From contig NC_059075.1 in NCBI RefSeq assembly GCF_020497125.1, positions 61,213,321 through 61,277,320 of the forward strand: a stretch of 64,000 nucleotides of DNA. The letters run 5' to 3'. The notes beneath the pieces were generated by a model, which saw only the letters and a program-made list of their open reading frames with translations, was not told the origin of the DNA and searched no databases. The position numbers and the translations under genes were made by a program. Below are positions 50,147 to 58,659 of this stretch, one piece after another (the stretch's first letter is position 1; each line of letters begins with the position of its first letter). This DNA comes from Mauremys mutica. Its lineage: Eukaryota > Chordata > Testudines > Geoemydidae.

Positions 50147-53100
50147 TGCAGTTTGCATCGTGACGCACACTCTCCTTGCATCTCTTACCAATATAGGCTG
50201 TTGCCACGTGCAGCCTGGTAAATAACAGGCCTGCATTTTCTTTCGCCCCTGCGAGTCCGTGGCAATCTACATGGCGTCACGAACAGGATGCAAGGAAGTT
50301 GGGCCATGCCCGTGGCACGCTGCAGACCGCGCAGATGATGAAACTGAACAGTTCCAACATTTGCAGTTTCACCTTTTTACTAGCCAAAATTCGACCAATC
50401 CAAAAATAGAATGGATCTGTTCCCTTGGCTCGGGCAAAACTCTAAAAGGCTATACTGTGCCATTAACCCTGGCAGATACTCTGAGGATGTTTCCACCGTC
50501 CTGTTTAGCATGATATGCAAGGCCCTTGATCTGTGCTCTGTCCTCCACGGGGGCACAATGGTTGCAGCTAAACAGGCAGCCCCAGGATCTCCTAAAGATG
50601 ATAATAAGGAGAAGACAGAAAAGGTAGAGCCCATCACTATCCCCCCCCCCCTCAAGTCCCTCTCAGAAAATTTTGCCACCCCCATATGAAGCTCCTAAAA
50701 CTCCTCTGTATCCAGCTCTGCCAACAGCCCCAGAATTTACTGAATCTAAAACTGTAGCAGAAGCTTTGCCTATTGCAATAACTAACCTTGATGGAGTTAA
50801 TCTTTCTTGGCTCAGGTCTCTGTACCTTCCTAGGTTGCTCTTCACCCCCCCCCCTTCCCCTCCTCCGCCTCTCCTCACTTCGGCTCTCTCTTTTTGTTTT
50901 AAAAATTAAAAGCTATAGTTTTTACAGAAACCTCCAAAAAATAAAGCAATTGAAAACGGAAGAAAACAAGGTAAAAACTTTAAATCCAGTAAATTAATTA
51001 TTTTAACCCTCCAGGAATGCAACAGCTGGAATTATTCCTAACTTTCTTGAAGATATGGTTGCCAAGCAACAGAAGTGCACTCTCTGCTTCTTAGCCTAAC
51101 CACTAACTAATATTTGAAACATGGGCTTTTCTTATTTCCATATAGCAGAGTTTTAAAATAATGTTAAATATAAAATAATGCAAAATTCCTTGTTACCGAA
51201 TTAATACAATACATTTGGCAAATACTAATATATTTTTATCAAATTTATGCTACAAGTTTTAAATAAGGTAATAATTTATTTATTCAAATGTTTAACCCTT
51301 TTACTTTTTATTTTTGGTTGTGTTATTTTGTATAAATATGAATAGAATTTTGGCGCCATTTGTTTTTAATTGTAAGTTTGTCCTGTATGTCATGTGTGTG
51401 TGTCGTGTCTATGTTGTGTGTGTCACGTGACCTTTTTTTAAAATTATTTTTATTTTGTTGCAACAAAAGTCAATTTTTTACCCTTTTAAAAATATATATA
51501 TAAGATGTGGTACCACACTATTTTAAAATCATGGTTGGGGTGTAATCATAGTATATTAACACCAATATTTTGTGCCAAGTTCAAAAAGGTTTCAGTTACA
51601 AATATATGTACATATATTTCTGCCTCAACAAATAATGCAATTGCAAACAAAGGAATTCTCTTTTATCAATCACAGTTTTGTTTTTTAAGTTTCTTTTTTT
51701 TTAATTTGTTATTCAAAAAAAAAATGTAAGGGGAAACCTCAACATTAAGGTAAAGATAATATTAACAAATGTCAATTTCTTGTTTGGGATTTTTATAAAC
51801 TTGTTTGCACTTTTAATTTTAATTATAGTTATAAGACTGTCATAACCAAAATGTTTTAAAATAACAATTTATGCATAAAGCTAACCAAACAATTTCAACA
51901 GGTTTCCACCTTTGGCTCCCAAACATAACAAAGCATCATAAAAGTATACCCTCAAAGTATTTGCATGTATCTGTATTTAAAATTTATTTTGGTTTAATTT
52001 TATAGTTGGTTTGTATTTGTTATACTGCTCTCCCTCACAACATCTTTGCCCACGGAGCCCTTAGGAGAGGGTGGACTACAAACTTGGTTTGCCGCCTACT
52101 GGTTGCAGGAGGTCAGCGGAAACCAGTCCCTGTCAGCGCTGAGTCCAGAAGGTTGTCTTGTTTGCTCCACTCAGTTCTCACCTAAATATCCATTACCCTT
52201 TCAATTTGTACCAATAGTTTATAATTTTTCTTCATTTAATATATCTAGTGTAAATTGTTCTTCTCCCTATGTGCAGTGGGCTGCTTCTAGTGTTTGGAAT
52301 AATTATTCTTCACAATTTAATTCTTATGTGTTTCCAGTTCTTAATGCTTCAGGTCGAAGTGATCATAGCTTTCCTTTAATTGAGAGTATTAGAGTTCCAG
52401 CATCTCATTGTTGGGTTTTTGTTGCTAATAGTTTACCAACCCAAGTAGGGGCTGGGGTTACTTATTCTAATTGTTCTATGTGGAGTTTCTCTTATGCTAA
52501 TACCTCCCTAACTAAACCCACTCTTAATTTTACCTACCCCCTCCCATTAATTGTTCTTATCGTCTTAATTATAATATTTTTTGGAACCTTCTATACCTCC
52601 ATAACACATACGTATCTGTTTCATGCCCAGCATATGCATCATGCTGAGGCTGCATGTATCAATCGTGCATCCAGCTTTTATTCTGTAACCAATAATGGGT
52701 GGAGCCATACCAGTTTCTTCCTTAAGACCCGGTCATTTTTGGATTTGTGGTAATGTTGCATTTGCTATGCTTCCTCCCAACCCCCGGGGTATATGCACCA
52801 TTGGCACCCTGTATCTACAGGGCAGAGGTATTTATACCTTGCCATCTGGCCACCGACACCATTGTAGTACCCACTCTTTTTGGACTCGTTTGCAAACAGC
52901 AGCTTCCTCCCTTGCCTCCTCTATTGTTAGTTTTAACCCTGTTGGTTATATGATGTTACGTGATCAAGTGCTATTTCAATCCCTTGCTATTGAAATGCTT
53001 GCTAATACTACGGGCAAGGGCCTCTCCCTAATTTGCCGTTAAATTCCCTTGTTCAGTATAGTATTCAAAATAGATTAATGATTCAATATTTGTTACAATC

Positions 53101-54101
53101 TTCCTCATTTTGTACTAAATTTGCTGAAGTATATCCTGACTTTGCTGATAAATGTTGCGTTTCTTTGCCTTCTATTTCTCCTAATTTGTCCTCAATTGTT
53201 AAAGACCTGCAAACGTTGAGCTCTACTGTCAGAGAGTCACGAGAGTCCTTCCAGTTTTGGTCATGGCTCGATTGGCTTGGCCTTGTGCCCAGAAATCCTA
53301 TTTCCAATCCCTGTTTGTGTCCCTTCTGGTTGGGCTCGCTCTTCTCTGTCTCGGCTGTGCCTTCATTAAAGCCTGCATTCACAAGTTTGTTGCCTCGGCC
53401 TACATCGCTTCCACCCCCGAAGCACATCCCCTCGTAGGTGGGAATGAGAAGTCGGACTCGGAAGTTTAGGTTTTCGGCCAAACTATTTCGGCCAGGGCAC
53501 GGGGGCATGTTGAGATGAGTTCCTGTCTGCATCCTGTAAAACTTGCCCATACCAGTATTGCCCTGGCCTCTTCTTTTGTCATTCAGTGTTGTACGCATTC
53601 TAAACAAATATGCATTTCCTCACCTTTTGGGGGCAAAGCCAGACTTTAAGGCACCTGCTCCCCTACATGGTGTTAACTTCGCTTGTGCCAATCAGAAACA
53701 AACACAAACAGGTTTTGGGCCCCGTCCCCTGTGACACTTCTATGATGTCATAGTGGGTACTTTATGGCCGGCCTGCCATGTGCAGGCAGGGAGAGGAGAA
53801 AGAAAAACGAATCCTGTGTATACCCGTGTATCCTGTGAATACCCGTAACCGAGCCTGATCACCTCGAAGCCTCTCTCTCAGCTCACGTGTTTCAAGCAGA
53901 GCTTCTACGTTTGCCGGTCGTTATGCGTTGGTTTGTATTTGTAAGTATCACTTATTACTAAATGCTGCATCTTTGTTTATAAATATTGTTAGTAGATATT
54001 TTAGTCATTGTGTGTTTTAAGTTTCATTAACTCTATTAGCTAATCATACACTGCTCCCTTACCCCTTGTAATTATCCCCAATAAAACTTTTAAATTGATT
54101 A

Positions 54102-54133
<32 letters not shown>

Positions 54134-55111
54134 CTGCAGTTTGCATCGTGACCCACACTCTCCTTGCATCTCTTACCAATATAGTCTGTTGCCACGTGCA
54201 GCCTGGTAAATAACAGGCCTGCATTTTCTTTCGCCCCTGCGAGTCCGTGGCAATCTACATGGCGTCACGAACCCCTGCCTTAAGGTGACCAGACAGCAAA
54301 TATGAAAAATCGGGATTGGGGGGAGGGATAATAGGAGCCAGTATAAGAAAAAGACCCCAAAATCACGATTGTCCCTATAAAATTGGGACATCTGGTCACC
54401 CTACCTTGCCTGTACTGGAGTGTTAGAGTGTGTTAGTTAGAACATGACAGCTAATACATTCTAAGCAAAATGCTTGTATCCAGGGCTGGCTCCAGCTTTT
54501 TTGCCACCCCAAGCTGCAAAAGAAGAAAAACCTGATTGAGCTTCCGCCGAAGAGAAAGAGACGGAGTGAAGCACCCACCGCCGAATTGCCACCGAAGACT
54601 AAAGCGGCGCGCTTGAGCTGCCGCCGAAGACCCGACGTGCCGCCCCAATAACAGACGGAGTGCTGCCCCAGGCACCTGCTTCCTTTGCTGGTGCCTGGAG
54701 CCGGCCCTGCTTGTATCCTAGTCAGGAGAAACCCTTATACCAAGCCAGTAAGCTTTTCTCTTGCTGAAACTGTTCTCCGGTTACAAACCAAACTTGTTAG
54801 CAGGGTACCTGTGTATCAAATACATTGGAAAGAATGATTCCATACTGATGTGACAGGCAGTCTGAGATCAAACGGCAGTCATGGATGACCTGAAGAACCG
54901 AAGAAAGATGCTTGAATATGACTGTAGATTCAATATCCAATTGCAATTTTTTACTGATGTGGCTCAATCATTTCTCACACAGCCTGCCACCCTTCTGAAC
55001 ACTTACTTTCAAAATGTTCTTGTCTTCCAGCACCATTTGCAGTCCATTTTTGAAAACTCGAGGCCCCAGAAGGAAAATATCAAATAAAAAAACCCGACTC
55101 CTCGTGGCTAC
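36274..55111 (-). CDS. EXD1: EXD1, C-terminal 432 codons (gene level)
   Basis: EXD1 is an RNase D-like (3'-5' exonuclease fold) protein. In mouse it is catalytically inactive and acts as an RNA adaptor with TDRD12 in cytoplasmic germline granules during piRNA production. Five minus-strand exons join at phase-0 junctions with AG/GT sites: 55111-55007, 54889-54809, 46819-46676, 45185-44994 and 37050-36274 (35+27+48+64+258 codons plus stop). The fold segments are clear: FLFDIFLLGPRVFKNGLQMV, VIHDCRLISDCLSHQYGI, NVFDTQVADVLHF and LLDEMMSDLTTLVDGYLNSY. A long polar, probably disordered tail follows. The upstream exons, with the N-terminal part and the first fold strands, are outside the window or were not found. 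Mammalian EXD1 is about 510 residues. The introns hold a retrovirus, a gypsy relic and Penelope repeats. Confidence 0.94.
37692..38776. repeat. Unclassified 1.09-kb repeat bounded by TGTGACA ... TGTCACA
   Basis: A 7-bp inverted end repeat with TG...CA termini, as in an LTR or a DNA transposon. The A-rich centre ('acaagtttattaactac') is shared in style with 18,400-19,150. No target duplication was found, so the type is open. Confidence 0.45.
39330..39575. repeat. Possible interspersed repeat next to the gypsy relic
   Basis: The wording 'gagcacattgcagtaatctg' followed by 'ttctagacgtgacctgcc' resembles the 3' region of a common reptile retroelement. The family is not established. Confidence 0.3.
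39577..41500 (-). pseudogene. Ty3/gypsy retrotransposon relic (gag, protease, reverse transcriptase)
   Basis: Minus-strand order gag, protease, RT. Gag-like residues lie at 41,207-41,488. A protease active-site DTGA is encoded at 40,669-40,658. RT blocks lie at 39,759-40,022 (EWATPIVPVIKKDGSGQICG; LDLLNAYLQ) and 39,590-39,808. The RT catalytic motif reads YLDN rather than YLDD, so an essential Asp is lost. Frames are interrupted and no LTR was identified. A Penelope repeat is inserted between protease and RT at 40,229-40,376. Confidence 0.82.
40229..40376 (-). mobile_element. Penelope-derived repeat with 5' inversion, inserted in the gypsy relic
   Basis: On the minus strand an inverted segment (complement of the 'gaggagtacttgtgg' region) precedes the sense 3' part ('cccacgaaagcttatgctc', 'cagactaacatggctacc'). 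Exact 12-bp target duplications TGAAGATTTTGA lie at 40,217-40,228 and 40,377-40,388, so the fold-back arrived in a single insertion. It retains GAAA and half of stem II of the hammerhead motif. Confidence 0.85.
44442..44649 (-). mobile_element. CR1 LINE 3' end
   Basis: The plus strand reads 'cataaggacagccatactgg' and 'gtccatctagcccagtatcc', the complement of the CR1 3' terminus seen at 20,606 and 23,226. About 210 bp, strongly 5'-truncated. Confidence 0.9.
44994..45185 (-). CDS. EXD1: EXD1 exon (LLDEMMSDLTTLVDGYL segment)
   Basis: 192 nt, 64 codons. Acceptor GACATGCAG and donor GTAGAC at 44,993. It encodes ENPDIWFVRPLPPLLLKVLA, then LLDEMMSDLTTLVDGYLNSY and REGSADLLGSTE. This helical segment is characteristic of EXD1. 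Confidence 0.95.
45360..45402 (+). ncRNA. Hammerhead ribozyme motif, minimal Penelope type
   Basis: AGCAT (45,360-45,364) pairs with ATGCT (45,397-45,401) as stem I. CTGATGA (45,365-45,371) is intact. Stem II is GTGGGC/GCCCAC with a TGCA loop (45,373-45,388). GAAA (45,389-45,392) is intact. The palindrome AAGCTT spans the very short stem III, and the likely cleavage triplet is TTA (45,395-45,397). Minimal hammerheads of this type, thought to work as dimers, are known from Penelope-like retroelements. Confidence 0.72.
45360..45490 (+). mobile_element. Penelope-derived repeat with complete hammerhead motif
   Basis: The sense copy carries the hammerhead core at its 5' end, then 'caaataaatgtgttagtct', 'ctaaggtgccaca' and 'cagactaatatggctgctac'. 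It matches the copies at 22,286 and 40,229. No clear target duplication (at most TTAGC). It lies in the EXD1 intron, antisense to EXD1. Confidence 0.82.
45720..46300. repeat. GC-rich local repeats, direct and inverted
   Basis: A unit beginning GTCCCAGAAG(T/C)CAAGCC occurs at 46,007 and 46,140 (133 bp apart). Its inverted form, complement GTCCCCAGAAGCTGAGCC, lies at about 45,931-45,949. 'aagggtcaagtgcccct' and 'cagggtcaagtgcctct' are also repeated near 45,733 and 45,752. Confidence 0.6.
46676..46819 (-). CDS. EXD1: EXD1 exon (VADVLHF segment)
   Basis: 144 nt, 48 codons. Acceptor TCCCTCTGCAG ends at 46,820 and donor GTGAGTG at 46,675. It encodes VADVLHFSNITGGFLPHRIS through SFLAYRQQAVQ. Confidence 0.94.
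46820..49010. other. EXD1 intron, left part
   Basis: Decayed GTCTACAC-type pieces near 47,452-47,700 ('gggccatgtctacactagag') and 48,250-48,420 ('cttgcatacactaagaaa'). No exon was recognised. Confidence 0.5.
49019..49429. mobile_element. hAT-type element (CAGGGGT ends)
   Basis: The ends CAGGGGTCGGCAACCT and (complement) CAGGGGTAGGCAACCT are inverted. The 8-bp duplication CCTTAGGG/CCTTAAGG matches in 7 of 8 positions. 411 bp, interior AT-rich. It inserted beside the GTGACCAGA-type MITE before the retrovirus arrived. Confidence 0.85.
49424..49515 (+). repeat. 92-bp duplication, left copy, flanking the retrovirus
   Basis: Matches 54,272-54,363 at 91 of 92 positions. It includes the last 6 bp of the hAT element, its target duplication and the first half of a MITE. 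It directly abuts the 5' LTR. Confidence 0.95.
49516..50271 (+). repeat. 5' LTR
   Basis: 756 bp, begins TGTTGAGATG and ends CTACA. It contains a CRE-like TGATGTCATA, a possible splice donor (GTAAGTAT at 49,949-49,956), AATAAA near 50,090 and a TG run at 50,116-50,144 downstream of it. Confidence 0.93.
50272..50289 (+). other. Primer-binding site
   Basis: Directly follows the 5' LTR. TGGCGTCACGAACAGG shares TGGCG and CGAACAGG with lysine-tRNA(3)-type sites but differs between them, so the tRNA is not certain. Twelve bases of it also follow the 3' LTR at 54,260. Confidence 0.6.
50290..50840 (+). pseudogene. Retroviral gag remnant with PPPY late-domain motif
   Basis: The frames at 50,411-50,689 and then 50,673-50,909 shift once, at a C-tract (50,641-50,652). 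A charged Lys/Glu stretch is followed by PPPY (50,676-50,687) and a proline-rich segment, as in the matrix/late-domain part of retroviral Gag. No capsid or zinc knuckle follows. The assignment rests on position, composition and PPPY only. Confidence 0.5.
50910..52030. other. Non-coding AT-rich interior of the retrovirus
   Basis: No gag, pol or env signal and no long frame. The position where pol would lie is occupied by AT-rich sequence with TGTGTG stretches near 51,397-51,430. Origin unknown. Confidence 0.55.
52046..53469 (+). pseudogene. Retroviral env, broken by frameshifts
   Basis: The coding signal runs through four successive frame segments: 52,046 to about 52,750, about 52,695-53,040, 53,033 to about 53,280, and then to the stop at 53,469. 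The first segment is rich in N-glycosylation sites, as in a surface subunit. The third carries a QNR segment and a C...CC cluster typical of a transmembrane subunit. The last has a single hydrophobic anchor and a short cytoplasmic tail. There are at least three frame breaks and no intact product. The retroviral genus was not assigned. Confidence 0.78.
53508..54259 (+). repeat. 3' LTR
   Basis: 752 bp. It differs from the 5' LTR by six substitutions and two TG units. It is preceded by a G-rich 'gggcacggggg', the likely polypurine tract. It is followed by 12 bases of primer-binding site, which a normal provirus would not have. Confidence 0.93.
54272..54363 (+). repeat. 92-bp duplication, right copy
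   Basis: Same 92 bp as 49,424-49,515. Here the MITE continues intact into its second half, so this side shows the original continuity of the host sequence. Confidence 0.95.
54281..54404. repeat. GTGACCAGA-type palindromic MITE
   Basis: The ends AAGGTGACCAGAC and (complement) AGGGTGACCAGATG are inverted, about 124 bp. Its left half is duplicated at 49,433-49,515 upstream of the retrovirus. Confidence 0.75.
54481..54709. mobile_element. Non-autonomous hAT element
   Basis: 229 bp. The ends CAGGGCTGGCTCCAG and (complement) CAGGGCCGGCTCCAG are inverted. The exact 8-bp duplication CTTGTATC lies at 54,473-54,480 and 54,710-54,717. It sits 99 bp from an EXD1 exon. Confidence 0.92.
54809..54889 (-). 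CDS. EXD1: EXD1 exon (VIHDCR segment)
   Basis: 81 nt, 27 codons. Acceptor TTCTTCAG and donor GTACCC at 54,808. It encodes VIHDCRLISDCLSHQYGI and ILSNVFDTQ, the segment that carries the second-motif Asp region of the RNase D fold. Confidence 0.94.
55007..55111 (-). CDS. EXD1: EXD1 exon (fold strands, VATRSRVFLFDIF)
   Basis: 105 nt, 35 codons, phase 0 at both ends. Acceptor TTGTTTTAG before 55,111 and donor GTAAGTG at 55,006. It encodes VATRSRVFLFDIFLLGPR and FKNGLQMVLEDKNILK. The next intron is only 117 bp. Confidence 0.93.
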
Positions 55112-56544
55112 CTAAAACAAAACAATCCCAATTTACTCACAAGTGGGGAGGCCAGAGAGGGATCTAAAAGAAGGGGGAGGGTCTGCTGTTACCCAGCTTT
55201 GTAAAAGAATGTTGTTCACAAAAAGTACCTTGAGGACAGTAGGGTTACAGTTTCATTAATATTAATCTGGAGATAATCCCTGCTGTTTTCAAACAGATAC
55301 TCGCAGACAAGCTTGCAATAAGGGATCAAACTCAGTAGCTTATTGTGTGCAGTTACATAATGGGCATTTTCAGACATGCAAAGAACATACATATCAGAAA
55401 TCCTATCCAAAATGCCTGAATTAAACCAACCTTCCATTTCCTCACTTCCTTCACTGGATATAGACAAAGCGAATAACAGCCCCCCTGAACTTTTCCTTTC
55501 ATTGACTCCCCTTTCACTGCAAGGGTTAAAATGAAAACACTGTATCCTGTCCTCTGCCACCAGACTTTGACATAAGACTTGGCCTTGCTTATATTCAAAG
55601 TTGCCCTGGCTTATTTTAAACCAATTTAATTAAACTCATTCAAACCTTGTGTGGACACTTAATTTTACATAAACCAGATTTAAAATTGAATTAAGAGCAT
55701 CCACACAGGCTTCGGACACATTTAAATAAATTGTTTTTTAAACTTTGAATGTTAAACCAATGCAACTTTTAATTTAGATAAGGCCTTACTATCATGAATT
55801 TAAACATCTCTGGACTCACACTTTTAAGCTAATCTTCCCATATTCTGACCTGTTTCAAGATCAATCATCAAGGCCTTGTCTACACATAAAGAGTTTTGCT
55901 GCTTTAACTATGCCAGCAGAGTTAAAGTAGCAAAACCCTCCTAGTGTAGATGCAGTTATATCGAATTGCTTATATTGGTACAGCTTATTCTGGTTCAGGA
56001 AAAATAAAATAAGTAATACTGATATGAAACACTTTATATCAGTATAATCGCTTCTATAAAATGGCTTTCACCAGCTTAACTATGTGGGTTATACAAGTAT
56101 ATTTTTTTTTACGTGTAGACTTAGCCCAAGTTTTTCCCCCAGATTATGCCTTCTTAACAGTGGAACATCTTGAAAAACACATTCTCTCTTTCTTTAACTG
56201 CCCCTTACCTGAAGCCAGCAGAGTCTTCCATGACGACACAGATTAACACCCTCTGCTGCCACACCAAAAACACTCTGTTTTTTGATGTGCAGCATCTAGT
56301 GAGAACAAGAAGGAAAGGAATATAGGAATTGGATGGCTTGGGAAACTGGTCATAAAAACAGGGAGTCTTTCACCTCTCAGTCATTGGTTCAAATTCAACA
56401 GAAGTCATTAGTGACCAAAAGTAATTTGCATCTGACAGGTGTTCAGTGGCCTATGAGAGAGACACTGGAGGTTTCAGTCCAATTACTGGAAGACAGGCAT
56501 ATGAAACACAACATATACTATAATCAGTGCCCTCATTGATAGTC
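55112..56544. other. EXD1 intron right of the first visible exon
   Basis: No further EXD1 exon was recognised from here to 64,000. A decayed MITE ('accttgtgtggacac', 'gcatccacacaggc') lies near 55,600-55,760, and another copy is listed at 55,871. Confidence 0.5.
55871..56128. mobile_element. GTCTACAC-type MITE with Harbinger-like termini
   Basis: The ends GGCCTTGTCTACAC and (complement) GGCTAAGTCTACAC are inverted. CAA on both sides gives a 3-bp duplication. The same 14-nt end layout occurs in the Harbinger element at 56,548. Confidence 0.72.
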
Positions 56545-56547
56545 TTA

Positions 56548-58657
56548 AGCCTGGTCTACACTACGCGTTTAAACCGGTTTTAGGAGCGTAAAACCGATTT
56601 AACGCCACAACCGTCCACACTAGGAGGCACCTTATATCGATTTTAATGGCTCTTTAAACCGGTTTCTGTACTCCTCCCTAACGAGAGGAGTAGCGCTAGT
56701 ATCGGTATTACCATATCGGATTAGGGTTAGTGTGGCCGCTGATCGACGGTATTGGCCTCCGGGCGGTATCCCACAGTGCACCACTGACCGCTCTGGACAG
56801 CAATCTGAACTCGGATGCAGTGGCCAGGTAGACAGGAAAAGCCCCGCGAACTTTTGAATATTTCCTGTTTGCCCAGCGTGGAGCTCCGATCACCACGGGT
56901 GGTGATGCAGTTAAAAATCAAAATAAAGAAAGAACTCCAGCATGGACGATGCGGACGTGATTGCTGTAAGGGCAGGCAAATCTGTTCTATCAGCGCTCCG
57001 TTACAGAAGACGAAATTCAAAATCATTTTTTAAATATCTCCAGACAGACGCCATAGCAGGGACTCAGCGCACTGCTGCGTGGCAAGCGTAACGGAAAGCC
57101 AAAGAATCAAATGGACGCTCATGGACTGGAGGACTCAAGCTATCCCACAGTTCCTGCAGTCTCTGAAAAGCATTTGCATTCTTGGCTGAGCTCCAAATGC
57201 TTCTAGGGTCAAAAACAGTGTCCGCGGTGGGTCAGGGCATAGCTAGGCAATTTACGCACCCCCCCCACCCACCCCCAGAAGTGAAAGGGAAAACAATCCT
57301 GTCTTGACTCTTTTACATGTCACCCTATCTTTACTGAATGCTGCAGATAGACGGGATGGTGCAGCACTCAACAACAACATCCTTCCTCCCACCCCGCCAT
57401 GGGTGGCTGATGGTACAATAGGACTGCTACCCGTCCTCATCATCAGCCTATTGGCACATGGGGCAGTGCAAAAGGACTGGTAACCATACCATACCAACTT
57501 GCTTGGGACAGGTCGATCAAGGTCGCCTGGTCCTAATTTTTCCTGGTAGATGGTGCAGTATGGCTGATATCCATCATTGTCATAGCAACAGGGGGCTGAG
57601 CTCCATCAGCCCCCACCCTTCATGTGTAAAGAAAAGATTCAAGTGCCCCTGAACTAGCAGAGGGATGCACTCCTTACTGTCCTGTCTGGACTATCATAGC
57701 AGCTGGAGGCTGCCTTCACTAACAAGTCACTGTGTCTTATTCCTGCATTCTTTATTACTTCATCACACAAGTGGGGGGACAATGCTACGGTAGCCCATGA
57801 AGGCTGGGGGAAGAATGAAATGAACAGGAGGGGTTGTTGCAGGAGCACCCCCTGTGAATAGCATACAGCTCATAATTTCTGCAGGATCTGACACAGAGCA
57901 GCTGTGCTCTCTGGTTCTCTGATACAGTGGTTCTCTAGTACACTTGCCCATATTCTAGGCAGGACTGATTCTATTTTTAGATACCAAAAAGGAGGGATTG
58001 ACTCAGGGAGTCATTCCCAATTTTGGCTTTTGCGCCCCTGGCTAAGAGCAGCCAGGGGCACTTATGACAGCAGCAAATGGAACAGTGCAAAAGGACTGGT
58101 AGCCATGATCATCTTATTACCAATTTATGGATTGGTAGATGGTGCAGTATGGCTGATAACCATCTCTGCTGTCATGCAAAAGCAAAAGCATGCTGCTGTG
58201 TAGCGCTGCTGAATCGCCTCTGTCAGCGGCATCTAGTACACATACGGTGACAGTCACAAAAGGCAAAACAGGCTCCATGATTGCCATGCTATGGCATCTG
58301 CCAGGGCAATCCAGGGAAAAAAGGCGCGAAATGCTTGTCTGCCGTTGCTTTCCCAGAGGAAGGAGTGACTGACGACATTTACCCAGAACCACCCGCGACA
58401 ATGATTTTTGCCCCATCAGGCACTGGGATCTCAACCCGGAAATGCCAAGGGGCGGGGGAGGCTGCGGGAACTATGGGATAGCTACGGGATAGCTACCCAC
58501 AGTGCAACGCTTCAGAAATCGACGCTAGCCTCGGACCATGGACGCACACCACCGATTTAATGTGTTTAGTGTGGCCGCGCGCACTCGATTTTATAAAATC
58601 TGTTTTACAAAACCGGTTTATGCAAATTCGGAATAGTCCCGTAGTGTAGACGTACCC
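56548..58657. mobile_element. Non-autonomous PIF-Harbinger element, 2.1 kb
   Basis: The ends AGCCTGGTCTACACTACG and (complement) GGGTACGTCTACACTACG are inverted. The 3-bp duplication TTA lies at 56,545-56,547 and 58,658-58,660. The subterminal 'aaaccggttt' is repeated at both ends. There is no transposase. Internal duplication: 'gtgcaaaaggactggta' with 'gatggtgcagtatggctgat' occurs at about 57,465-57,570 and 58,084-58,160. Confidence 0.82.
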
Positions 58658-58659
58658 TT

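Larger units (their letters stand above)
49516..54271 (+). mobile_element. Endogenous retrovirus with gag remnant and env, no pol
   Basis: Two near-identical LTRs (49,516-50,271 and 53,508-54,259) enclose about 3.2 kb. Internal order: primer-binding site at 50,272, gag-like remnant with a PPPY motif, AT-rich stretch without coding signal (50,910-52,030), then env in several frames. No protease, reverse transcriptase or integrase was recognised. The LTRs differ by six substitutions and a TG-run length. The element lies antisense to EXD1 in its intron. Confidence 0.92.
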
